64,000 bases of DNA from Streptococcus equinus (GTDB taxonomy: Bacteria; Bacillota; Bacilli; Lactobacillales; Streptococcaceae). Position numbers and translations under genes: made by a program. Each line of letters starts with the position of its first letter. Within the stretch, counting starts at the first letter, position 1. Below the pieces are notes generated by a model. The model saw nothing but the letters and a program-made list of their open reading frames with translations. It had not been told where the DNA came from and did not search any database. The DNA lies in contig NZ_FNJK01000001.1 in assembly GCF_900104225.1 (NCBI RefSeq), positions 186,001 to 250,000 of the forward strand, in the 5' to 3' direction. This document shows positions 36,781 to 47,100 of the stretch, one piece after another.

Positions 36781-37420
36781 AGTAAATGGTTTGTTAGTAA
36801 TGGATGTGGATTCAACCCTCATTCAAGAAGAAGGTATTGATTTATTAGGTGAAGAGGCAGGAGTTGGTGAAAAAATCGCTGACATCACTGCTCGTGCCAT
36901 GAATGGCGAGCTAGATTTCAAACAAGCTTTAGATGAACGTGTTGGTTTATTAAAAGGTTTGCCAGAAAGTATCTTTGATAAAGTGCTTGCTCGCATGCAT
37001 TTTACAAATGGTGCCGAAAAATTGGTAGCTGAGCTTCATCGTCGTGGTTATAAAGTGGCTGTTGTATCAGGTGGTTTTCATGAAACTGTAGATGTTTTGG
37101 CTAAGCGTATCGGTCTTGATTATGTCAAAGCTAATCGTTTAGAAGTCAAAGATGGCTTTTTGACAGGAAAAGTTCTTGGGGATGTGGTTACTAAAGATGT
37201 CAAGAAAGCAAGTCTTATTAAATGGGCTGCTGAAAATGACTTAGAATTAAGTCAAACCATTGCAATGGGTGATGGTGCTAATGATTTGCCGATGATTAAA
37301 ACAGCTGGCATTGGGATTGCTTTTTGTGCCAAACCAATTGTTCGAAAAGAAGCCCCTTACCAAATTAATGAAGCTGATTTATATAAAGTTATTGAGATTT
37401 TAGATAATCAAGATAAGTAA
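36773..37420 (+). CDS. serB: SerB-like HAD phosphatase inside the his operon (phosphoserine or histidinol-phosphate phosphatase)
   Basis: This 215-residue HAD phosphatase has the PSP signature. Motif I is VMDVDSTLIQEEGIDLL with both catalytic Asp residues; motif II is VVSGGFHETVD; motif III Lys is in VTKDVKKASLIKWAA; motif IV is AMGDGANDLPMIKTAGIGIAF. The N-terminal ACT domain of longer SerB proteins is absent. The open frame reaches far into hisD, but GAGGTG before the ATG at 36773 supports that start. It lies between hisD and hisB, and no histidinol-phosphate phosphatase is otherwise visible in the operon. It could therefore supply that missing step, serine synthesis, or both. Confidence 0.85.
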   Translation: MTKVNGLLVMDVDSTLIQEEGIDLLGEEAGVGEKIADITARAMNGELDFKQALDERVGLLKGLPESIFDKVLARMHFTNGAEKLVAELHRRGYKVAVVSGGFHETVDVLAKRIGLDYVKANRLEVKDGFLTGKVLGDVVTKDVKKASLIKWAAENDLELSQTIAMGDGANDLPMIKTAGIGIAFCAKPIVRKEAPYQINEADLYKVIEILDNQDK

Positions 37421-37459
37421 AGTAACTCATTATAAATGATTGAAGGAAAAGGAGTTATT

Positions 37460-38044
37460 ATGAGACAAGCAGAAATTGAACGTAATACCTTTGAAACCAA
37501 AATTAAATTGAGTCTCAACTTGGACGCTCAAGAACCAGTTGATATCGATACTGGTGTTGGTTTCTTTGACCATATGTTAACCCTTTTTGCAAGACATAGT
37601 CGCATTTCTCTTGTGGTTAAAGCTGATGGAGATCTTTATGTCGATAGTCACCACACTGTTGAAGATGTGGGAATTGTTTTAGGACAAGCTTTGAAAGAAG
37701 CTTTGGGAGATAAAGCTGGTATCAATCGATATGGAACATCATTTGTTCCTATGGATGAAACATTGGGAATGGCAAGTCTTGATTTGTCGGGACGAAGCTA
37801 TCTTGTGTTTGATTGTGAATTTGATAATCCAAAACTAGGCAATTTTGATACAGAACTTGTTGAGGAATTTTTCCAAGCTTTTGCTTTCAATGTTCAAATG
37901 AATTTGCACTTGAAGATTTTACATGGTAAAAATAACCACCATAAATCAGAAAGCTTGTTCAAAGCGACTGGTCGTGCACTTCGCGAAGCTATTACGATTA
38001 ACCCAGAAATTCATGGTGTTAATTCTACAAAAGGTTCACTTTAA
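37460..38044 (+). CDS. hisB: Imidazoleglycerol-phosphate dehydratase
   Basis: This 194-residue manganese enzyme dehydrates imidazole glycerol phosphate. It is the monofunctional form without a HAD phosphatase domain. Metal-ligand motifs [24 protein letters not shown] and [13 protein letters not shown] are intact. A GTG/TTG-initiated extension of 8 codons exists, but AAAAGGAG fits the ATG at 37460, giving [10 protein letters not shown]. Confidence 0.95.
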   Translation: MRQAEIERNTFETKIKLSLNLDAQEPVDIDTGVGFFDHMLTLFARHSRISLVVKADGDLYVDSHHTVEDVGIVLGQALKEALGDKAGINRYGTSFVPMDETLGMASLDLSGRSYLVFDCEFDNPKLGNFDTELVEEFFQAFAFNVQMNLHLKILHGKNNHHKSESLFKATGRALREAITINPEIHGVNSTKGSL

Positions 38045-38070
38045 TAGAAAATAGAAAGGAAAATCAGCCA

Positions 38071-38094
38071 AAACGCCTTTATATAGTGGTGTTT
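38071..38094 (+). other. Hairpin in the hisB-hisH gap
   Basis: AAACGCC pairs with GGTGTTT around a 10-base loop. The gap of 72 bp is one of the longer ones in the operon. No T run follows, so it is not a terminator. It may be an mRNA processing or stability element. Confidence 0.35.
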
Positions 38095-38116
38095 ACAAGG
38101 CTTGATAACTAAGCTA

Positions 38117-38725
38117 ATGATTATTGTTATTGATTATGATGCAGGAAATACTGCTAATGTCTTACGGGCTTTGAAAAAAATTGGTGTTCAGGCTGAATTA
38201 TCCAGCAATCCAAGTAAAATTTTAGCTGCTAGTGGTCTGATTTTGCCAGGGGTTGGAGCTTATCCAGCTGCTATGGCTGAGTTGACTAAACGTGGCTTGG
38301 TTCCTGTGATTAAGGAAGCAGTTGCTAAAGGAACGCCTTTGTTGGGAATTTGTCTTGGCATGCAAGTCTTGACAGAAATTGGTTTAGAACACCAAGAAAC
38401 AGCTGGTTTTGGTTTTATTCCGGGCGTTTGTCGTGAAATACAAGCGACTAAAAATAGACCAGTGCCACACATGGGCTGGAATAATTTGACGATTAAACAC
38501 ACTAGCCCATTAACAGAAGGACTAGAAAATCAATCTGTCTATTTTGTTCACAGTTATTTTACAGATGTTCCGAAAGAATACATTGATGTGACTGCTGATT
38601 ATGGGATTGATGTACCAGCTATGATTCACAAAGATAATGTCTACGGAGCACAATTCCACCCAGAAAAATCTGGTGATGTTGGCTTGGGCATTCTTAAAAA
38701 GTTTATTGCGCTTTGTGAGAAATAA
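38117..38725 (+). CDS. hisH: Imidazole glycerol phosphate synthase, glutamine amidotransferase subunit
   Basis: This 202-residue class I amidotransferase supplies ammonia to HisF. It has IDYDAGNTANVLRAL, ILPGVGAYPAAMAEL, the nucleophile in LLGICLGMQVL, and the His/Glu pair in AQFHPEKSG. Start choice: the frame opens at a TTG (38102), but ATG at 38117 gives the usual MIIVIDYDAGN. The ribosome-binding site is poor for either start. Confidence 0.93.
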   Translation: MIIVIDYDAGNTANVLRALKKIGVQAELSSNPSKILAASGLILPGVGAYPAAMAELTKRGLVPVIKEAVAKGTPLLGICLGMQVLTEIGLEHQETAGFGFIPGVCREIQATKNRPVPHMGWNNLTIKHTSPLTEGLENQSVYFVHSYFTDVPKEYIDVTADYGIDVPAMIHKDNVYGAQFHPEKSGDVGLGILKKFIALCEK

Positions 38726-38788
38726 GCAGATTATTAGACCTAGGTTTATTGTTTAGGGACTGTTTTTAAAAAGAAAAAGGAGTTTAAT

Positions 38789-39508
38789 ATGCAGATTCTT
38801 CCAGCTATTGATATTAAAGAAGGACAGGCGGTTCGTCTTTTTAAAGGTGATTTTAATCAAAAGACGATTGTCAATCCTGATGTACTTGGCCAAGCAAAAA
38901 TTTTTGCGCAGGCAGGGATTGAATTTATTCATGTTGTGGATTTAGATGGTGCTCTTGATGGTCGAGCAACTAACCGTGATTTGATCGCTAAATTAAAAAA
39001 AGAATCTGGCCTTGGTGTTGAAGTTGGCGGAGGTATCCGCACGCTTGAACAGATTGAAGATTATTTGGCTGTGGGAATTGACCGTGTGATTATCGGTTCA
39101 ATGGCAGTGAAGAACCCAGATTTTGTCAAAGCAGCTTTAGAAAAATTCGGTAGTGACAAAATTGTCGTTGGTATTGATGCCAAAAATGGTTACGTAGCCA
39201 CTGAGGGTTGGTTAGAAACAAGTAATGTTGATTATATTAGCCTAGCAAAAGCTATGGAAAAAATTGGGGTGACTCTCTTTGTTTACACTGATGTGGATCG
39301 AGATGGGACACTAACAGGACCTAATTTTGAACATTATGAGCGCTTGGTTGCTGAATTAACAACGGCTAAAGTCATCGCATCAGGTGGTATTGCCGAAAAG
39401 GATGATTTGGTGAAATTACAAGAAATTGGTGTTGCTGGCACAATCGTTGGTAAAGCTTACTATAACGGTAATATTAGCCTTGAAGAATTGAAAGCTTTTG
39501 GAGGATAG
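38789..39508 (+). CDS. hisA: ProFAR isomerase
   Basis: This 239-residue (beta/alpha)8 enzyme carries out the Amadori rearrangement of ProFAR. Duplicated half-barrel features are [18 protein letters not shown] with the first catalytic Asp, [31 protein letters not shown] with the second Asp, and [23 protein letters not shown] precedes the ATG. hisF starts 4 bp after its stop. Confidence 0.96.
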   Translation: MQILPAIDIKEGQAVRLFKGDFNQKTIVNPDVLGQAKIFAQAGIEFIHVVDLDGALDGRATNRDLIAKLKKESGLGVEVGGGIRTLEQIEDYLAVGIDRVIIGSMAVKNPDFVKAALEKFGSDKIVVGIDAKNGYVATEGWLETSNVDYISLAKAMEKIGVTLFVYTDVDRDGTLTGPNFEHYERLVAELTTAKVIASGGIAEKDDLVKLQEIGVAGTIVGKAYYNGNISLEELKAFGG

Positions 39509-39511
39509 TCT

Positions 39512-40270
39512 ATGCTGAAAAAACGCATTATTCCTTGTCTTGATGTTAAAGATGGGCGTGTGGTCAAAGGGGTTAATTTTGTTAATTTAACAGATGTTGG
39601 TGATCCTGTTGATGCAGCGCGTGCCTACTATGAAGCAGGTTGTGACGAATTAGTTTTCTTAGACATTACGGCGACACACGAAAAACGTGATACAACGGTT
39701 GATATGGTGAAACGTGTTGCGGATCAAGTTTTTATTCCGTTTACAGTTGGCGGAGGTATTCGCTCTGTTGAGGATATGAATAAAATGCTCAAAGCAGGCG
39801 CTGATAAAGTTGCAGTTAATTCATCAGCGGTCGCTAATCCACAGCTTATTAAAGATTGCGCTGAAAAATTTGGTAATCAATGTGTTGTCTCAGCTATTGA
39901 TGCTCGTAAAGAAGATGATGGCACTTGGCATGTTTATGTGGCTGGTGGTCGTAAGGATACTGGCATTGATTTGATTGAATGGGCCAAAAAAGTGGTTAGT
40001 CTTGGTGCGGGTGAAATTCTTCTCACAAGTATGGATAAAGATGGCACTAAGTCTGGATTTGATTTAGATATGTTAAATGCAGTTGCTGATGTGGTTAATG
40101 TTCCGATTATTGCTTCAGGTGGTGCTGGAAATATTGAACATATGGTGGAAGTTTTTGAAAAAACAACAGCTACGGGGGCGCTTGCTGCTTCTATTTTCCA
40201 CTATGGTGAAGTGTCAATTGCAGATACTAAATCAGCTATGGCAAAAGCGGGAATCGAGGTGAGACAATGA
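39512..40270 (+). CDS. hisF: Imidazole glycerol phosphate synthase, cyclase subunit
   Basis: This 252-residue TIM barrel uses ammonia from HisH to make imidazole glycerol phosphate and AICAR. Key segments are [18 protein letters not shown] with the catalytic Asp, [52 protein letters not shown] and [15 protein letters not shown]. It overlaps hisI by 4 bp. Confidence 0.97.
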   Translation: MLKKRIIPCLDVKDGRVVKGVNFVNLTDVGDPVDAARAYYEAGCDELVFLDITATHEKRDTTVDMVKRVADQVFIPFTVGGGIRSVEDMNKMLKAGADKVAVNSSAVANPQLIKDCAEKFGNQCVVSAIDARKEDDGTWHVYVAGGRKDTGIDLIEWAKKVVSLGAGEILLTSMDKDGTKSGFDLDMLNAVADVVNVPIIASGGAGNIEHMVEVFEKTTATGALAASIFHYGEVSIADTKSAMAKAGIEVRQ

Positions 40271-40587
40271 GTGATATCAAACTTGATTTTGCTAAACAGG
40301 GAGGACTTATTCCAGTTATTGTCACTGATTATCAAACTGGACAAGTCTTGATGCTGGCTTATATGAATGAAGAAGCTTACCGTTTAACATTAGAGACAAA
40401 ACAGATGCATTATTGGAGTCGCTCACGCAATGAACTTTGGCATAAAGGAGCAACTAGTGGTCACTTCCAATATGTGAAATCAATAAAAGCTGATTGTGAT
40501 TGTGATACTTTACTTGTTTCGGTGAAGCAAGAAGGTGCTGCTTGCCATACTGGAGCATACAGCTGCTTTTTCAATGATATTTTGTAA
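40267..40587 (+). CDS. hisI: Phosphoribosyl-AMP cyclohydrolase
   Basis: This 106-residue zinc enzyme opens the purine ring of PR-AMP. It shows [34 protein letters not shown], the metal-binding DCDCDTLLV, and the cysteine in [12 protein letters not shown]. It is separate from hisE, unlike the HisIE fusion of enterobacteria. Confidence 0.97.
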   Translation: MSDIKLDFAKQGGLIPVIVTDYQTGQVLMLAYMNEEAYRLTLETKQMHYWSRSRNELWHKGATSGHFQYVKSIKADCDCDTLLVSVKQEGAACHTGAYSCFFNDIL

Positions 40588-40607
40588 AAGACAGAAAGGA
40601 CTAGAAA

Positions 40608-40922
40608 ATGTTAGAAACATTATACAAAGAAGCTTTAGACCGTAAGGAAAATCCTAAAGAAGGTTCTTATACGAATTATCTTTATAATAAAGGGTTAGAT
40701 AAGATTTTGAAAAAAGTCGGTGAAGAAGCAACTGAAGTTGTTATCGCAGCTAAAAATGCTGATAAAGATGAAATCGCCAACGAAACAGCCGATGTTTTAT
40801 ATCATTTGGCAGTTATGCTAGTTGAAACTGGTGTTACAACAGCTGATGTCGAAGCTGTTTTAAAGGCTCGTCAAGGCAAAAAAAGCAACGTTCACGATCG
40901 ACCAGAAATTACAAATTATTAA
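40608..40922 (+). CDS. hisE: Phosphoribosyl-ATP pyrophosphohydrolase
   Basis: This 104-residue MazG-fold enzyme hydrolyses PR-ATP to PR-AMP. Hallmarks are GSYTNYLYNKGLDKILKKVGEEATEVVIAAKN with metal-binding acidic residues, and ANETADVLYHLAVML. It is the last gene of the operon, followed by a strong terminator. Confidence 0.96.
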   Translation: MLETLYKEALDRKENPKEGSYTNYLYNKGLDKILKKVGEEATEVVIAAKNADKDEIANETADVLYHLAVMLVETGVTTADVEAVLKARQGKKSNVHDRPEITNY

Positions 40923-40927
40923 GTTAA

Positions 40928-40958
40928 AAAAAGGGTAGAAAAAGTTCTACCCTTTTTT
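40928..40958 (+). terminator. Terminator of the his operon
   Basis: AAAGGGTAGAA pairs with TTCTACCCTTT, followed by T residues. Confidence 0.9.
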
Positions 40959-40971
40959 ATTGTGTCCAAAA

Positions 40972-40983
40972 GCAATCGATTGC
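40972..40983. promoter_or_regulatory. Candidate LacI/MalR-type operator, distal
   Basis: GCAATCGATTGC is a perfect 12-bp palindrome that differs at two positions from the MalR core GCAAACGTTTGC. Its centre lies 79 bp upstream of the proximal operator centre, which would permit looping. Confidence 0.5.
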
Positions 40984-41048
40984 ACTATATTCCTCTTAGT
41001 ATCTAATTATTTACCATAATAATTATTTTTAAATATAATATTTATTTT

Positions 41049-41064
41049 ACGAAAACGCTTGCGT
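41049..41064. promoter_or_regulatory. Candidate MalR/CcpA-type operator, proximal
   Basis: ACGAAAACGCTTGCGT matches the streptococcal MalR operator ACGCAAACGTTTGCGT at 14 of 16 positions and is also cre-like. It covers the probable -35 of the pullulanase promoter. Confidence 0.65.
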
Positions 41065-41087
41065 AAATATAAAGTATTTTGTATACT
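41059..41087 (+). promoter_or_regulatory. Pullulanase promoter
   Basis: TTGCGT (41059-41064), a 17-bp spacer and TATACT (41082-41087). The -35 overlaps the proximal operator. Confidence 0.6.
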
Positions 41088-41127
41088 GAAAGCATAAAAT
41101 ACTACTAATTTAAGACGGAGGTCTTCA

Positions 41128-44100
41128 ATGAAAAAGATAAGTCGGCTTTCTTTCCCAGAAAAGCGGGAGTACTTTGGGATTCGTAAGCTAAAAGTTGGTG
41201 TCGCTTCGGTTGCAATTGCGACTGCACTTTTTTGGGGCGCTGGGATAACAAGCGTTTCTGCAGATCAGGTAAATGCTCAACTAGTAGATGAAGAGCTAAT
41301 AAGTGATAACTCACTTTCTGTGACTGAACAGCAAAAACCTTCTGAGTCTACTGAAGTAGCTAATGAAACTTTAAACACAGAAACTAACGTGCCTACTAAA
41401 TCGATTGATGAGACTGAGTCTCAGTCAACAGTTGCTACAGAACAAGAAGTTGAACAAGATTTACAAACTTCAGAAACTACTTCAAAAACTCAAGCTAATC
41501 AAGCTGTTAATGAGCTAAGTAATTCAGGAACAGTAGGTCCAGAGTCTTCTACTAGTGAAACCACTACTGAGACTGCTAATCAGATTAATCTTCTAAATTC
41601 TCCTCAATCTGACAGTCAAGTATCAAATCCTCCGATTGCTGAAAATACGATTCGAGTTCACTTCCAAGCAGTAACAGATGATAATTATGCGCAGTATGGC
41701 TTGTGGACTTGGGGTGCTGTAGCTGAACCTTCTGATGGTAATAATTGGCCTGCAGCAGCAAGACCATTTTCTGCTAATCAGAAAGATGAGTTTGGCTACT
41801 ACATTGACCTTAAGCAAGCGGCAAGTCACGGTGATATTGGCTACCTTTTACTAAAGAATGGCGAGAAGACCAGTGATTCAGACCAAAGTATTAAACCTTT
41901 ATTTAAGGATGCTAATGAAGTTTGGGTTACTTCAGATTTTACGACTTATAGCTATAAGCCATTAGCTGATGACCGTATCATTCGTATTAATTACAAGCGT
42001 GATGACGGTAATTATGATGGATGGGGCTTATGGGCTTGGGGAGATGTAGCTGAGCAATTTGTCACATGGCCAACAGATGCTCTTGATTTCACACAAGAAG
42101 GTGCTTACGGACGCTATATTGACCTTCCTCTGTCAAAATTGTTAGATTCTAATATTGGTTTCTTGTTAGTTAATCAAAATGATCCTGACAAGTCTGGTAA
42201 TAAAACTCTTGATATGGCCTTTTCTGATCGAGAGATTCATAGTCAGATTTTCTTACATAATGACGATGCCACAGTCTATACGAATCCTTATTATGTAGCT
42301 ACGGTTACAGGACAGGACTTTTCAAAAGCTACTCCTGGAGTACACAATGTTTCAGTATCGGCAAGTAGTTATCGTCCGTTTAATTATAATGAAACAGATT
42401 TGATTGATGTGACAGTTACTAATCCGGAAAATGTTGACATCACGCGCATGCAAGTTGATACGACTCAAATCGGTGGTGGTATTATTGAAATTTCACCTGA
42501 GCTCAATCGTGTAACGATTACGGCAACTTCAGATACTCAACCCGGAAATTATAGTCTTCCTGTTCGAGTCTTTGATAAAGATAATGGTTATTATGATACG
42601 ACGGTTTCGGTCACTGTAACCAAGCGTGTTAAGCAGGCTAATGAAGTCGACTGGGATGAACAAGTGATTTACTTCATGTTAACTGACCGTTTTTACAATG
42701 GGGATCCAAGCAATGATGATCCTTATCATCAAGATTATGCTAAAGCTGTTAATCAAGCGGGGGTATACAAAGGTGGTGATTTTAAAGGGGTTACAGCAAA
42801 ACTTGACTACCTCAAACAATTAGGCGTAACAAGTATCTGGGTGACACCAATTGTTGAAAATGTTCCACAAAATGTTAGCACTGAAGCTGGTAAAGAGTAT
42901 TATGCTTATCATGGCTATTGGGCTGATGATTTTGAAAAACTCAACCCTCATCTTGGAACACTTGATGATTTCCATGAATTAATTGATCAGGCAGCAGAGC
43001 GTGGTATTAATATCATTGTTGATGTGGTGCTAAATCACTCAGGTTATGGTACAGAAGATAAATTTGCTGGTATGGTACGTACGCCAGAAGAAGATAAGGG
43101 TGATGATATTCAAGGGTCACAATCTGGCCTACCTGATTTTAAAACAGAAGAAAAAGCTGTGCGTGAGCAATTAGTTGCTTGGCAAACAGCGTGGCTTGAA
43201 AAATCTACAACTGCAAAAGGAAATAGTATCTACGCTTTTCGTGTTGATACTGTTAAACACGTTGATGATACGACATGGCAATATTTTAAAAATGAGCTAG
43301 CGCTAAAAGATGCTGATTTCCACTTGGTTGGAGAAAGTTGGGGAGCTAATTACAAAGATACCAAAGGTGATTTAGGAACTGGTAGCATGGATAGTTTGCT
43401 TGACTTTGGCTTTAAAGACATTGCTAAATTATTAGTCAATGGTCGTTTGAAAGAAGCTAATGATGAACTAATTGCTAGAAATGATGCGCTGACTAGTGCT
43501 TATACCTTGGCACAATTTCTTGGTAGTCATGATGAAGATGGTTTCTTGTATAGTATCGGTGGTGATTTAAATAAACTCAAATTAGCAGCAACGCTTTTGT
43601 TAACTGCTAAAGGGCAACCAGTCATTTATTATGGTGAGGAACTGGGACAATCTGGTGCAAACAATTGGCCTTATTATGACAATCGTTATGAATTTGATTG
43701 GAATGATGTAACTGATAATGAAGTTTTAGAGCACTATCAAAAATTATTAGCTTTCCGTCGCGATAACAGTGAATTGTTAGCGCGTGGTAGCCACAGTACT
43801 GTAGCTGTAAATGACAGTCAAGGATGGCTACTTGCAAAACGAGCTAATGACTCAGATGCGGCTTACATTCTCTACAATCTCAAAGACCAATCGCAAAAAC
43901 TTCATTTGCTTTTGACTGAAGCAGCAAGTGTGACTGATTATTACACAGGAAACACTTATCAAGCAGTCCTTGGCCAAGACGGTCAATATTATCTTGATAT
44001 TGAGGCGCCAGCGATTTCTAAAGGTGGTACTATGCTTCTAAAAGTTTCTACAGGTGCTATTACATCAGCATTTATTACTCAGACAGAAGAAGAACCAATT

Positions 44101-47100
44101 GCTGAAAATACGCTTCGCATTCATTTTAAGACATTGCCATCAGATGATTTAGCTAATCTTGGTTTATGGACTTGGGAAGATGTTGAACACCCATCTGAGT
44201 CTTGGCCAAACGGAGCTCTTAATTTTTCAAATGCTAAACGTGATGCTTATGGTTATTATCTTGATGTGAAATTGGTAAATGCTAATCGTCATAAGGTTGG
44301 GCTATTGATCAATAATAGCAAGGGTGATAATGTTTCAGGTGACAAATTAGTTAATCTCATTAGCCAGGACATGAATGAAGTTTGGTTTGATGAAAATTAC
44401 AATGCTAATTACTATGCTCCACTTGAAAAAGGAAAAATTCGTATTAATTATTATCGTAGCGATGGTAATTACAAGAATTTAGCGATTTGGCTATGGGGTA
44501 GTGCAGACGGTTCAATCACTTCTCGTATGGGGGCTTGGCCTGATGGCGTTGATTTTGAAAATTTTGGCAAATATGGTGCCTATATTGATGTTCCTTTAGC
44601 TGATTTCAATGAACTTGGTTTCTTGCTTCTTGATGAATCTAAAGAAGGGGATGCAGCTAAAATTCAGCCAGATAATTACACGTTTAAAGATTTAGCTAAT
44701 CAAACACAAATTTTCTTGAAAGATGAGGATAAGACTATTTATACGAATCCATATTTTGTAAGCACTATTCGCTTAACATCAGCACAACAAATTAGTCAAA
44801 CAGAACTTTCAGCAATTATCAGCAACTTAGCAGATGCTGATAAAGATGATCTTTTAGAAAATCTTAAAGTAAGCGATAAAGATGGGAATTCTCTTGCGAT
44901 TACAGCTATTAGTCTAGATGCTGCAAGCAATAAAGTAACCATTACAGGTGATTTTTCAGCAGCAACAACTTACATTGTCAGTTATGCTGGAGATCAGTAT
45001 CAAGCCAATAGAAGTTGGCAATATATGGACTCACAATACGCTTATGATGGTGAATTGGGAGCACGTGTTTTTGATAATGGAGCGCGTGTTGATTTGACAG
45101 TTTGGTCACCAAGTGCCGACAGTGTTTCACTTGTGCTTTATGATAAAAATGACCAAACAAAAGTTCTTGGTAAAGTTGCCATGGCAAGAGGCGATAAGGG
45201 CGAATGGTCAGTGACGTTGACACCAAGTCTCGGTTTAGGAATTACTGATTATCGTGGTTACTATTACCATTATGAAATCACTCGTGGTGAGGATACTGTT
45301 TTAGCACTTGATCCTTATGCTAAGTCACTAGCTGAATGGAATAGTGACTTAATAGGAACAGATCCATCGTATAAGGTTGCTAAAGCTGCTATTGTCGATA
45401 CAAGTGCTATTGGTAATCAAGACTTGACTTATGCAGATATTAAAGGCTACACAGCTCGTGAAGATGCCATTATTTACGAAGCACATGTTCGTGATTTCAC
45501 ATCTGATACGGCAATTTCAGAAGAACTCCGCAATCAATTTGGGACATTTGCGGCATTTGCTGAAAAATTGGATTATCTCCAAAGTCTAGGTGTTACTCAT
45601 ATTCAATTGTTACCGGTGATGAGTTATTACTATGTTAATGAAGCAATTAATAGTCAACGTTTAACTGATTATGCTTCAAGTAATACCAACTATAACTGGG
45701 GTTATGACCCACAAAGTTACTTTGCTTTGACAGGGATGTATTCTGAAAATCCAACAGATCCAGCTAAACGTATTGAAGAATTTAAGAACCTCATCAATGA
45801 AATTCACAAACATGGCATGGGTATTATCCTAGATGTTGTTTATAATCACACGGCAGATCTTGCTATTCTTGAAGATTTAGAGCCAAATTATTATCACTTC
45901 ATGGAAGCAGATGGCAAAGCTAAGACAAGCTTTGGTGGTGGACGCCCAGGAACAACTCATTACATGACACGACGCATGGTCCTAGATTCTATTGCTTATT
46001 GGACAAAAGAATTCAAAGTAGACGGCTTCCGTTTTGATATGATGGGAGATTTGGATGCCCAAACTGTTCAGATGGCTTATGATAAAGCAAAAGCTTTGAA
46101 TCCAAATGTTATTATGCTTGGTGAAGGCTGGATTACTTATGCGGGTGATGCTAATGATAGCCGTCAACCAGCTGACCAAACTTGGATGGCACACACGGAT
46201 AGTGTTGCTTCTTTCTCTGATGATATTCGTAATCTCCTTAAATCAGGGTATCCAAGTGAAGGATCACCATGTTTTATCACTGGTGGGGCAAAAGATTTAC
46301 AAGAACTCTTTAACACTATCAAAGCTCAGCCAAATAATTTCACAGCGGATGATCCAGGTGATGTAATCCAATACATTGCGGCTCACGATAATTTAACGCT
46401 TCACGATATTATTGCCAAATCAATCCATAAAGATCCATCAGTTGCTGAAAATGAATCTGAGATTCTACGTCGTCAACGTTTGGGAAATCTAATCATCTTA
46501 ACTTCTCAAGGAACGGCCTTTATTCATTCAGGTCAAGAATATGGTCGCACCAAACAATTCCGTGACGAAGCTTATAAGACTCCGGTTTCTGCTGATAAAG
46601 TACCAGAAAAATCTGATTTGTTAACCAATGCGGACGGCACACCATTTGAATACCCTTATTTCATCAGTGATTCTTATGACTCAACTGATGCGATTAATCA
46701 TTTTGATTGGACAAAAGCGACAGATAAAATAGCTTATCCAGAAAATGCGAAAACACAAGCTTATACGAAAGGTCTGATTGCCCTACGTCGCTCAACTGAT
46801 GCCTTTACCCTTAAGACTAAGGAAGAGGTTGATAGCAAAGTTAAATTAATCACTGTACCAAACGAAAATGGGGTTGGTCAAGAAGATTTGATTATTGCTT
46901 ATCAAACACAAGCAAGTAATGGAGATATTTACGCTGTCTTTATCAATGCTGATAATAAAGCGCGTGACATTGTTTTATCAGATGCCTATAAAGAGTTATT
47001 GAACTCAGAAGTGGTTGCAGATAGTGAGCAAGCTGGTTCAAGCGCAATCTTAAATCCAAAAGGTGTGGTATTTACAGAAAATGGTGTGACACTTGATCCA

